A stretch of 64,000 nucleotides of DNA from Microcoleus sp. AS-A8 (GTDB lineage Bacteria > Cyanobacteriota > Cyanobacteriia > Cyanobacteriales > Coleofasciculaceae). This document shows positions 51,734-60,225 of the stretch, piece after piece. A model generated the notes under the pieces. That model made no database searches and was not told the DNA's origin. It saw only the letters and a list, made by a program, of their open reading frames with translations. The stretch is from assembly GCA_039962225.1 (NCBI GenBank), contig JAMPKV010000005.1:310001-374000 (forward strand), written 5' to 3'. Both the position numbers and the translations under genes were made by a program. Position 1 is the first letter of the stretch; each line of letters opens with the position of its first letter.

Positions 51734-53239
51734 ATGGGTATTAACTTAAAGTTACCTCCCCAAGCATCGAACAATCATCCAATTGCCGTCCGTTATCAAC
51801 GGCGACCTTTACTCAAAGCTTTTTGGGTAGGCGTTATAGTTTTATTCCTCGTAGAGCTTTATACCGTAGACACCTATTCAATTCTTAGTATTGCTGGAGC
51901 AATTTTAATTGGGATTGCTTCTTTATATCCTTTTTATCTTTGGTGTTCAGGAAAAGCGCTGGGAATGCCAGTTTATCCCTTATTTGCTCTGACTTTTCTT
52001 TGGACACATGCCCTGCCATTAGTTACTAAACATCCTGTAATTATTACTTATTCTCCGGAAAATCATCTATTTGCAAGCATTACAGTTACTATCTTTCTAG
52101 GATTAGGAACCTTTACCTGGTTTCAATTTGTGAAGTCTCCTCCTCCTTACCCAAAAGCTTATCGTGCCCTCCGAGAAAAGAAGGGTGAAAGTTTTTTCCT
52201 ATTTATTCTAGTTATTGGTGTTTTCTTTAATATGTATTCCCTTGGGGGCTGGTTTATCCTTTCGGGTGGAGCTTTTACTCTAATTCGAGGTGCTGTTTTG
52301 GGACTGAGTATCTTATCAGTTTTTGTTCTATCTTATCGGTTAGGAACAAGAGAACTTTCAAGGAATCAAGCTATTTATTTTCTAGTGGCTTTGTTTTTAT
52401 TAATCATCAGCAGTGGTGCTGGTCTAATTTTAAGAGAAAATATTGTTATCTTTTCTGTTAGTACGATTGCTTTTGTTTTAGGTCGCAATCAAATACCGAT
52501 AATAACTATCCTTATAGTTTTTGTCTGTCTCTCACTCTTGCACTCTGGCAAAGACGGGATGCGAGCAAAATATTGGTTTGGTAACCAAAGCCGCCTCTTG
52601 CAACCTTGGGAATATCCGGCTTGGTATAGCGAATGGGTGGGTTATTCATTTGACAACTTTAGACAAGATAAAACACAGCCTAAAACTGAGGAGAAAACCT
52701 CTTCTTTAGAGAGATCGAGTGTAATCCACATGCTACTTATTGCTCAGGGTAAAACACCTAGTGATTTACCTTATTTATATGGAAAAACTTATTCAATTCT
52801 TCCTCAGCTGATACTTCCTCGGTTTTTAAATTCAAATAAAATTCGGAGCCATGAAGGTACTCATATATTAAGTATTTATTATGGTCTCCAGACTGAGGAA
52901 GGAACTTTAACAACTACTATTGGTTGGGGTTTAATAGCTGAAGCTTATGCAAATTTTGGGCTTTTAGGTTGTGGTGGAGTTGGAATTATTTTAGGGGCAG
53001 CCCTTGGACAGGCTACTCGTTGGAGTTTAAACACACCCGTCCTATCCGCTCGTTCCCTTTTTAATATTCTCTTAGTAAGTTTTGCCTCCCAAACGGAATG
53101 GACTGCTGGTGTTTATGTCGCAGCACTATTTCAATCTAGCGTGACTTTAGTTGGAATTAATTTTGTATTCATGAAAGTTTATCGATTGAAAGGGTTTTCA
53201 AGTACTAATCAAGAGAATTACCTCATTTCTGCCGAATAG
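51734..53239 (+). CDS. Wzy-like polysaccharide polymerase, second copy type
   Basis: The 501-residue, multi-pass membrane protein (about 11 hydrophobic segments) has an extracytoplasmic loop of about 110 residues (about 270-390) with PRFLNSNKIRSHEGTHILS and then GWGLIAEAYANFGLLGC, the E-A-Y-x-N-x-G pattern of O-antigen/repeat-unit polymerases. It is not similar in sequence to the polymerase at 13927-15339. Two different polymerase-type proteins in one island suggest two polymers or a polymerase plus a ligase. Confidence 0.75.
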   Translation: MGINLKLPPQASNNHPIAVRYQRRPLLKAFWVGVIVLFLVELYTVDTYSILSIAGAILIGIASLYPFYLWCSGKALGMPVYPLFALTFLWTHALPLVTKHPVIITYSPENHLFASITVTIFLGLGTFTWFQFVKSPPPYPKAYRALREKKGESFFLFILVIGVFFNMYSLGGWFILSGGAFTLIRGAVLGLSILSVFVLSYRLGTRELSRNQAIYFLVALFLLIISSGAGLILRENIVIFSVSTIAFVLGRNQIPIITILIVFVCLSLLHSGKDGMRAKYWFGNQSRLLQPWEYPAWYSEWVGYSFDNFRQDKTQPKTEEKTSSLERSSVIHMLLIAQGKTPSDLPYLYGKTYSILPQLILPRFLNSNKIRSHEGTHILSIYYGLQTEEGTLTTTIGWGLIAEAYANFGLLGCGGVGIILGAALGQATRWSLNTPVLSARSLFNILLVSFASQTEWTAGVYVAALFQSSVTLVGINFVFMKVYRLKGFSSTNQENYLISAE

Positions 53240-53261
53240 CAAATTTATAGAAATTAATTAT

Positions 53262-54446
53262 ATGAATAAACTGGCGATTATTACTTCTCATCCTATTCAG
53301 TACTATGCTCCGTGGTTTCGTCAGCTAGTTGCTGAAAATGATTTTTCGATTAAAATTTTTTATCTGTGGGATTTTGGTGTAAGCGAACAGGTAGACGTAG
53401 GTTTTAAACAGTCCATTCAGTGGGATATCCCCCTATTAACCGGATATGATTACGAGTTTGTGCCAAATATAAGCTCTAATCCAGGTACTCATCACTTTTG
53501 GGGATTACAAAATCCATCCCTGTTGGAACGAGTCAATCTTTACAAACCGGATGTCGTACTTCTGATGAGTTATAACTATGCCAGTCTTTATGATTTTCTC
53601 TGGCGCTGGAATTGCCGCCAAGCACCGCTACTGTTCCGGGGTGATTCCCATAGGCTTCTATCCAGGACTGGTGCTAAAGAATGGCTGCGTCGGAAGTTTA
53701 TCTCCCTAATTTATCGACGTTTTGCAGCCTGTCTCTATGTTGGTAAAGCTAATTATAATTACTTCCGTCAGCACGGTGTTCCACCCCAAAGACTATTTTT
53801 CTCTCCACATGCCGTAGATAATGATCGCTTCTTCGCTCAAGCGGAGGAAGCTACTCACCAAGCTACTCTATGGAAGCAGAAACTAGGAATTCCCGAAAAC
53901 CACTCCGTCATCCTATTTGCTGGGAAATTTGAGGATATAAAAAGACCAGGTACGTTGCTACAAGCCTTTTTACAGGCAAACCTCTCCCAGGTATCACTCC
54001 TGTTCGTAGGAGCTGGAGCTTTAGAAAGTGAACTGAGAACCCAGGCGGCAAGTCATCCATACATTCACTTTGCCCCTTTTCAAAACCAGACACTCATGCC
54101 TCGTACATACGCTGCTGGTGATTTGGTAGTCTTACCTAGCTATAGCGAAACTTGGGGACTTGTAATCAACGAAGCCATGTGTATGTCTCGTGCTGTCATC
54201 GCTAGTACTCACGTTGGCTGCGCTCAAGACTTGATTCACCCCTACGGAAACGGACTAGTTTTTCCGGCTGGTGATGTGTCGGCACTGGCTGCTTGCCTTA
54301 AAGAAGCTTTTTCGGATCGAGAGCGACTACAAAGATGGGGCGAAGAAAGCCGCAAAATCATTGCCAATTATAGCTATACCCAAGTTACTCAAGGAGTGAA
54401 AGATGCTTTAACTCATCTTACTGCACTGACCCAGTATCCGGATTAA
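53262..54446 (+). CDS. GT4 family glycosyltransferase
   Basis: The 394-residue protein begins LAIITSHPIQYYAPWFRQLV and has FFSPHAVDNDRFF, VILFAGKFEDIKRPGTLLQA, and PSYSETWGLVINEAMCMSRA containing the E-x7-E donor motif. The group occurs in cyanobacterial exopolysaccharide loci; the sugar is unknown. It lies 22 bases after the polymerase. Confidence 0.88.
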   Translation: MNKLAIITSHPIQYYAPWFRQLVAENDFSIKIFYLWDFGVSEQVDVGFKQSIQWDIPLLTGYDYEFVPNISSNPGTHHFWGLQNPSLLERVNLYKPDVVLLMSYNYASLYDFLWRWNCRQAPLLFRGDSHRLLSRTGAKEWLRRKFISLIYRRFAACLYVGKANYNYFRQHGVPPQRLFFSPHAVDNDRFFAQAEEATHQATLWKQKLGIPENHSVILFAGKFEDIKRPGTLLQAFLQANLSQVSLLFVGAGALESELRTQAASHPYIHFAPFQNQTLMPRTYAAGDLVVLPSYSETWGLVINEAMCMSRAVIASTHVGCAQDLIHPYGNGLVFPAGDVSALAACLKEAFSDRERLQRWGEESRKIIANYSYTQVTQGVKDALTHLTALTQYPD

Positions 54447-54493
54447 AACTCAATTATTGTTGCTCAATCCAACGTTGGAGTAGTTTGTATTTT

Positions 54494-55654
54494 ATGCTTC
54501 CCGTAGCCTCAAATCCAAGTCATTTTCACTTATGGTTTCCCAATCTATTTGAGTTTAAGGGAGGTATTCAGGTTTACTCCGAATTTTGGCTACAAGCCTT
54601 ACAAAAGCTAGGGGTAAATGTCAGCTACGAAGTCTTTTTAAAACACGACACGCGCTTACCTGAAGATTTCTCCTGCCCAGCTAATGCACAGTTTCACTTT
54701 TCTGGGACTTGGACTTCATCTTTGCGGACACCTGCTTTTGCTGCTCAAATTTTGGGATTGGGCCTTTGGCAACGACCCAAATTAGTGATGGTCAATCATC
54801 TGAATTTTGCAGTAGCAGCCTATTGGTTGAAGCAGCTCACGGGTATTCCTTACTGGATTACGGTTTATGGAGTAGAGAGCTGGAATGTTGAGAAACCTGC
54901 CTTACAGACTGCTCTGCACCATGCGGATAAAATTCTCTCGATTAGCGGTTACACTCGCGATCGCATCGTTAAAGAGCAAAATCTCGATCCAGCCAAAATA
55001 TCACTGTTGCCCTGTACGTTTGAGGCGAATTGCTGGTCAATTGCGCCTAAACCGACTCATTTATTAACACAATACGGATTGAAGCCCGAACAGCCTGTTA
55101 TTTTAACGGTGGCACGGCTAGCAGAAGCTGAGCGGTATAAGGGATATGACCGCATTCTTGAAGCACTGCCCCAAATCCGTCAAGTAATTCCTGATGTCCA
55201 CTACATCCTAGTTGGAAAAGGCAATGACCGACCTCGAATTGAACAACTTATCGCTCAATTACAGTTGCAAGACTGCGTGACGTTAGCTGGGTTTATTCCT
55301 GATCAGGAGCTTGGTGACTATTACAACTTGTGCGACGTGTTCGCAATGCCCAGCAAACGAGAGGGTTTTGGCATCGTTTACCTGGAAGCCCTAGCCTGTG
55401 GCAAGCCAGCATTGGGAGGAGATCGGGATGGTGCGGTAGATGCGCTTTGTCACGGGGAACTGGGAGTTTTGGTTGACCCGGATGATACGAATGTGATCGC
55501 TCAAAAGCTAATTGAGATTTTACAAGGCGCTTATCCCCATCCACTCATCTACCAACCTGAAGCCTTACGTCAAAAAGCGATCGATACCTTTGGCTTCAAT
55601 CGCTTCCAACAAACCCTTGCCAGTTACATAGAACCCTACTGCTTGTCCACCTAA
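54494..55654 (+). CDS. GT4 family glycosyltransferase (GT-A2 of a repeated pair)
   Basis: ATG 54494 is chosen over the in-frame TTG at 54485. The 386-residue protein has HLWFPNLFEFKGGIQVYSEF, WITVYGVESWNVEKPALQ, RYKGYDRILEALPQIRQVIP and PSKREGFGIVYLEALACGKP. It is a clear full-length paralogue of the 16598-17770 enzyme. As there, one unrelated gene (here asnB-like) separates it from a GT-B-type enzyme. Confidence 0.9.
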   Translation: MLPVASNPSHFHLWFPNLFEFKGGIQVYSEFWLQALQKLGVNVSYEVFLKHDTRLPEDFSCPANAQFHFSGTWTSSLRTPAFAAQILGLGLWQRPKLVMVNHLNFAVAAYWLKQLTGIPYWITVYGVESWNVEKPALQTALHHADKILSISGYTRDRIVKEQNLDPAKISLLPCTFEANCWSIAPKPTHLLTQYGLKPEQPVILTVARLAEAERYKGYDRILEALPQIRQVIPDVHYILVGKGNDRPRIEQLIAQLQLQDCVTLAGFIPDQELGDYYNLCDVFAMPSKREGFGIVYLEALACGKPALGGDRDGAVDALCHGELGVLVDPDDTNVIAQKLIEILQGAYPHPLIYQPEALRQKAIDTFGFNRFQQTLASYIEPYCLST

Positions 55655-55671
55655 TCGCAAGGAATTGATAT

Positions 55672-57477
55672 ATGTGTGGTATTGCCGGAATCCTGACTAG
55701 TGGTTCTGATCGAGACAACCTGGAAACTTTGGTCGCACAGATGCAAAGCGCATTGCGTCACCGGGGTCCAGACGATCGGGGTATCTATATTTCAACAGAT
55801 CGGCAGGCCGCGATCACTCACACTCGCCTTTCCATCCTCGACCTCAGCCCAGCAGGTCATCAGCCGATGTCGAGTGCTGATGGACGCTACTGGATTACCT
55901 TCAATGGCGAAATTTATAATTTCCGAGAATTGCGCTCTAAGCTGATGGCGCGAGGAGAACAATTCCATTCTCAAACCGATACTGAGGTCATTCTCAAACT
56001 CTACCAGCACTTCGGTACTGACTGTGTAAAGCAGTTGCGAGGGATGTTTGCCTTTGCGATTTGGGATGACTTAGAAAAAATCGGCTTTCTAGCCCGCGAT
56101 CCACTTGGTATCAAACCCCTGTACTACTGGCAAAGCGGTTCAACCCTCGTATTTGCCTCAGAAATCAGAGCCATTCTTGCTTCAAAATTGCCGACTCTCA
56201 GCCTCAGCACGGAGGGATTGTATGGCTATCTGATCAACGGTTCAGTACCAGAACCACATACGTTAATTGAGGGAATTCATTGCTTAGAAGCTGCCCATTG
56301 TCTGTATTGGAAATCTGGCGAACTGAGTCAGCACCAGTATTGGCAAATCAACTTTGGTGGAGAAATAACTTCATTACCAGAAGCTCAAGAGAAAGTTCGC
56401 GCTGCCCTGATTGACTCGATTGAGCATCACTTTGTTAGTGATGTGCCGGTGGGTATATTTCTCAGTGGCGGCATCGACTCAACAGCCGTTCTCGTCTTAG
56501 CCCGTGAAACTCAGAAGAGTCAGTTACGCACCTACTCAATCGCCTTTGAAGAGGCGGAGTGGAATGAGGGGGAAATTGCTAGGAAAGTTGCCGAAAAATT
56601 TGACACCGAGCATACAGAATACAAAATCACGGCTTCAGCGGGTCGGGCATTATTCCCCAAATTTTTAGAAGCCATCGATCAACCAACTATCGATGGCTTC
56701 AATACTTTCTGTGTCTCTCAAATTGCTCACAACGACGGGACAAAAGTTGTCCTTTCTGGTTTGGGCGGAGATGAGCTGTTTGGGGGATACCAGTCGTTTC
56801 AAAAAGTCCCGCAAATGGTGCAATGGAGTCAACGGCTTCAGGCTATTCATCCGCTCCGGAGTGCCACTGGGATGGCATTAGCCCATTGGGGAAGATCATC
56901 ACAAATGATGCGCGTGGGTGACTTCTTGCAGCAAACGCCGAATTCAGCTGCGGCTTACCGCAGTCTGCGAGGTATTTTCTCTCATTCAGAAGCCTGCGCG
57001 ATCGCCCAGCACTATCTTCCCGATCGGACGTTACCCAAGCGCGGTACACACAGTTTCGTCCCAAATTTACCTTCTCTAGAAGATGAAGTCAGCCTCCTAG
57101 AAATCAGTCGCTATATGCGTAATCAGCTGCAACGAGATAGCGATGTGATGAGTATGGCTTGGGGTTTAGAACTGCGGGTTCCTTTCGTTGACCACGTTTT
57201 AATTGACGCGATCGCCTCAATTAAGAGCAACATTCGCCTCGCTCCCAAAAAGCAGCTGTTGATTCAATCTGTTCCTGAATTACCCAGTTGCGTACTCAAC
57301 CGTCTGAAACAGGGGTTTTCCTTCCCCTTCCAACGATGGCTAACAACAGAATGGCATGACTATTTCCGTCAAGTTGATTGCCCCAAAAACATATCTTTAA
57401 AGGCTTGGTATCGTCTCTGGAGTCTAGCAATTCTTCAATATTGGTGGGAGCAAGTCAAGAGCAATTACTCCCCATAA
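55672..57477 (+). CDS. asnB: Asparagine synthetase B-like glutamine amidotransferase
   Basis: The 601-residue protein starts MCGIAGILTS, so Cys2 is the N-terminal nucleophile of the class II glutaminase domain (about 1-200, with RHRGPDDRG and FNGEIYNF). The synthetase domain follows, with the PP-loop FLSGGIDSTAVL (about 263-274) and LSGLGGDELFGGY. Standard AsnB makes Asn from Asp, Gln and ATP. Paralogues inside polysaccharide clusters often amidate sugar carboxyl groups instead, and its location between two glycosyltransferases favours that reading, but this is inference. Confidence 0.9.
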   Translation: MCGIAGILTSGSDRDNLETLVAQMQSALRHRGPDDRGIYISTDRQAAITHTRLSILDLSPAGHQPMSSADGRYWITFNGEIYNFRELRSKLMARGEQFHSQTDTEVILKLYQHFGTDCVKQLRGMFAFAIWDDLEKIGFLARDPLGIKPLYYWQSGSTLVFASEIRAILASKLPTLSLSTEGLYGYLINGSVPEPHTLIEGIHCLEAAHCLYWKSGELSQHQYWQINFGGEITSLPEAQEKVRAALIDSIEHHFVSDVPVGIFLSGGIDSTAVLVLARETQKSQLRTYSIAFEEAEWNEGEIARKVAEKFDTEHTEYKITASAGRALFPKFLEAIDQPTIDGFNTFCVSQIAHNDGTKVVLSGLGGDELFGGYQSFQKVPQMVQWSQRLQAIHPLRSATGMALAHWGRSSQMMRVGDFLQQTPNSAAAYRSLRGIFSHSEACAIAQHYLPDRTLPKRGTHSFVPNLPSLEDEVSLLEISRYMRNQLQRDSDVMSMAWGLELRVPFVDHVLIDAIASIKSNIRLAPKKQLLIQSVPELPSCVLNRLKQGFSFPFQRWLTTEWHDYFRQVDCPKNISLKAWYRLWSLAILQYWWEQVKSNYSP

Positions 57478-57518
57478 ACTTTTCCTGATTGCCAGGAGAG
57501 GTTCTGTAGAAATGAGTA

Positions 57519-57543
57519 GTACAGCTATGTTCAGTAGCTGTAC
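57519..57543 (+). terminator. Perfect hairpin between asnB-like and glycosyltransferase genes
   Basis: GTACAGCTA-TGTTCAG-TAGCTGTAC forms a 9-bp perfect stem with a 7-base loop, 42 bases after the asnB-like stop and 30 before the next start. TGGAGTTTTAAC follows, a weak T-tract. It may be a terminator, an attenuator or an mRNA-stabilising structure. Confidence 0.45.
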
Positions 57544-57572
57544 ATGGAGTTTTAACATCTGCTGGTATTCCC

Positions 57573-58838
57573 TTGATTTCTTGCAACGAAGTTCCATCTC
57601 CTTCTGTTTCGCCTCCAAAAACGGCTGTCGACCAGCCACACGTTTGCCATGTCGTAGCAAGCATTAACGAACGCATAGGCGGACCAGCTCTCTCGGTCAC
57701 GAGCTTGGCTGAAACCCTTTCTCAACAAGGGATAATCTCTCATTTATTTACTCTTGACTACCAACAACTTGGTAAGCAAGTAGCAGCAGAAGGAATAATG
57801 TTACACAGTTATCCAGCAACTCCAATTGCTAGGTATCTTCGAGGGTTTCACCCCAAAGCGATGCGTGCCCTTGGACAATTAGCCTCCACCGAATTGAATC
57901 TAATTCACAACCACGGCTTGTGGATGTTTCCCAATCTTTATGCCCGTCAATCCGCAGTAGGCAATCATCTACCGTTGCTGATTTCTCCCAGAGGAATGCT
58001 GGAGTCTTGGTCTTTAAAGCGTAGTCGAATCAAGAAGTGGCTTGCTTGGATTTTATACGAACAAAAAAATCTCAAGAGTGCCGCTGTTTTTCATGCTACT
58101 TCTGTTGAAGAAGCTAGTTCTATTCGTCATCTTGGCTTTCAGCAACCGATTGCTCTAATTCCTAATGGCGTCCATGTTCCTGACTTGAGTAATCAACCTT
58201 GTAGAGAAGTATTAACCCAATTATTCCCCGAACTTTATTCAAAAAAATGGCTGTTATTTTTGTCCAGGATTCATCCCAAAAAAGGGTTAGATCACTTACT
58301 GCAAGTTTGGCAAAAACTATCTGCTCAGTTTACCGACTGGCATCTCCTGATTGCTGGGCCAGATTTGATTGGTTACCAAGCTGAATTAGAGTCGCTTACA
58401 GCCGAGTTGTCCTTAAGCGAACGAGTTACGTTTACGGGAATGCTGACTGGGGAAGAAAAGAAAGCAGCTTTAGGAAATGCGGATTTGTTTGTTTTACCCA
58501 CCCATTCAGAAAACTTTGGCATAGCGGTGGCAGAAGCTTTAGCATATGCAGTTCCTGCCATAACGACCAAGGGTGCTCCCTGGCAAGATTTATCCACTTA
58601 CCAGTGTGGTTGGTGGATCGAGAATAACCAGCAAGCTTTGACGTCTGCTTTAGCTGAAGGGATGCAGTTATCTTCTCAAGAACTCAAAGCAATGGGGTTG
58701 AGAGGGCGAAATCTAGTAGAAACGAAATACTCTTGGGATGCGATCGCTCAGGATATGTCTAGTGTTTATCGCTGGATTCTTGGCGGCGGTGACCCTCCTG
58801 GTTGTCTTCAGTTGGATGTGTGTCACGAAAGAGGCTAA
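57573..58838 (+). CDS. GT4 family glycosyltransferase (GT-B2 of a repeated pair)
   Basis: The 421-residue reading starts at TTG 57573; a later start cannot be excluded because the first 22 residues are not family-like. VCHVVASINERIGGPALSVT opens the fold, followed by LISPRGMLESWSLKRSRIKK, FLSRIHPKKGLDHLLQVWQK and PTHSENFGIAVAEALAYAVP with the E-x7-E motif. It resembles the 18920-20116 enzyme in order and motifs. The sugar is unknown. Confidence 0.87.
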   Translation: MISCNEVPSPSVSPPKTAVDQPHVCHVVASINERIGGPALSVTSLAETLSQQGIISHLFTLDYQQLGKQVAAEGIMLHSYPATPIARYLRGFHPKAMRALGQLASTELNLIHNHGLWMFPNLYARQSAVGNHLPLLISPRGMLESWSLKRSRIKKWLAWILYEQKNLKSAAVFHATSVEEASSIRHLGFQQPIALIPNGVHVPDLSNQPCREVLTQLFPELYSKKWLLFLSRIHPKKGLDHLLQVWQKLSAQFTDWHLLIAGPDLIGYQAELESLTAELSLSERVTFTGMLTGEEKKAALGNADLFVLPTHSENFGIAVAEALAYAVPAITTKGAPWQDLSTYQCGWWIENNQQALTSALAEGMQLSSQELKAMGLRGRNLVETKYSWDAIAQDMSSVYRWILGGGDPPGCLQLDVCHERG

Positions 58839-58839
58839 A

Positions 58840-60003
58840 GTGAAAATTTCTATCGTTACTGGTCCTTGGCTTCCGGTTCCTCCGTTGCAGGGAGGTGCAG
58901 TACCCCGTCTCTGGCAAGGTTTGGCAGAAGAATTCGCGGCGATTGGTCACCAGGTAACTATCTTAAGCCGCTCCTACCCAGGTCAGCCTCAGCAAGAGAC
59001 TCTCAATGGTGTGAGGTATGCCAGACACATCGGCTTTCCCCAAAGTCGCTCAATTGCACGGGATTTGCTCAAAGACTTGGTTTATGCGCTGGCGATGATT
59101 CCAGTCCTGCCCCGCGCTGATATCTTGGTTATCAATGATTTCTGGCTGCCTGTCTTCGCATGGGCACTACGACCTAATGCTGGTCGGATTGTGATTAATG
59201 CCAATCGGTTTCCTAAGGGGCAATATTACTTATACGCAGGTGCAACTCGCATTGCTGCGGCTTCGCGAGCAATACAAGAAGCGATCGCACACCAGTACCC
59301 AGCTGCTACTTCTCGAATTCGAGTGATGCCCAATCCCATCGATACCCGCGTATTTTCTCCACCGATTTCTCCTCGTCCTGTGAGAGAAAACAAAACTATT
59401 TTATACGTAGGCAGAATACATCCAGAAAAGGGAATTCACCTGTTGTTGGATGCTTTTGCTATCTTGACCAAGCAACTTCCTCAGGTAAAGTTACGAATTC
59501 TGGGACCAGTTAAAGAGAGTCAAGGCGGGGGTGGTGAAGACTATCTACGTACTTTACACTCCAAAGTTAAAGGGTTGTCTGTGGAGTTTTCCCCAGCGAT
59601 TTTTGACCTTGACAAACTAGTTGACGCTTACCGTGATGCCGATCTGTTTTGCTATCCCTCATTAGCTGAGAAAGGAGAGTCTTTTGGAGTCGCCCCCCTA
59701 GAAGCAATGGCTACTGGCCTTGTTCCGGTGATTTCAGATTTAGCTTGTTTTAGGGATTTTATTGAAGAGGGTAAAACTGGATATTTCTTTGAACACCGTA
59801 GCCCAGATGCTGCCAAAAATCTTTCTATGGCCTTAGCTTCAGCAATACTGAATTGGGAAACCACTTGCCAAATGGGGCTCAAAGCGGCTCAAACTGCCTT
59901 GCAATATAGCTATGAACAAGTAGCTGGTCTCTACCTAGCTGATTTTGAAGAGTTACTGAGTAGTAAACCATCAAGTAAAACTAGCATGGTTAAAGAATAT
60001 TAG
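58840..60003 (+). CDS. GT4 family glycosyltransferase
   Basis: GTG 58840, 1 base after the previous stop and behind GAAAGAGG, is preferred to an ATG at 58738 that would overlap the previous gene by 100 bases. The 387-residue protein has SIVTGPWLPVPPLQGGAVPR, ILYVGRIHPEKGIHLLLDAF and PSLAEKGESFGVAPLEAMAT, containing the E-x7-E motif. It ends the tightly packed run of island genes. Confidence 0.88.
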   Translation: MKISIVTGPWLPVPPLQGGAVPRLWQGLAEEFAAIGHQVTILSRSYPGQPQQETLNGVRYARHIGFPQSRSIARDLLKDLVYALAMIPVLPRADILVINDFWLPVFAWALRPNAGRIVINANRFPKGQYYLYAGATRIAAASRAIQEAIAHQYPAATSRIRVMPNPIDTRVFSPPISPRPVRENKTILYVGRIHPEKGIHLLLDAFAILTKQLPQVKLRILGPVKESQGGGGEDYLRTLHSKVKGLSVEFSPAIFDLDKLVDAYRDADLFCYPSLAEKGESFGVAPLEAMATGLVPVISDLACFRDFIEEGKTGYFFEHRSPDAAKNLSMALASAILNWETTCQMGLKAAQTALQYSYEQVAGLYLADFEELLSSKPSSKTSMVKEY

Positions 60004-60081
60004 TAAGTTTAACTCTAACTTAGGGATAGAAGTCTGAATTCAGAATCCAGAATTCAGAAAAAATTGATTTTTATCCCTATA

Positions 60082-60102
60082 AGGCAGCCTATTGCTGCCT
60101 TG
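60082..60102 (+). terminator. Hairpin after the main glycosyltransferase run
   Basis: AAGGCAGC-CTATT-GCTGCCTT forms an 8-bp perfect stem, 78 bases after the stop at 60003. It is followed by TGTAATACAATAGTTTAAATTTT, not a clean T-run. It probably ends or slows transcription of the island operon. Confidence 0.5.
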
Positions 60103-60161
60103 TAATACAATAGTTTAAATTTTAAAAATTCAATAATTTATTCCATTAATTTGAGGTTAAT

Positions 60162-60178
60162 ATTCCTGATTCAGGAAT
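60162..60178. promoter_or_regulatory. Palindrome ATTCCTGA-T-TCAGGAAT upstream of a GT2 gene, copy 2 of CCTGATTCAGG
   Basis: The 17-bp dyad has perfect 8-base arms around one central base and lies 47 bases upstream of ATG 60226. Its 11-bp core CCTGATTCAGG also occurs at 35155-35165. Position and symmetry suit an operator, but nothing links it to a regulator in the window. Confidence 0.4.
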
Positions 60179-60225
60179 CAATATCTGTATTAGTTTTTAG
60201 GTTATGTTACAGATAGTAGATAACA

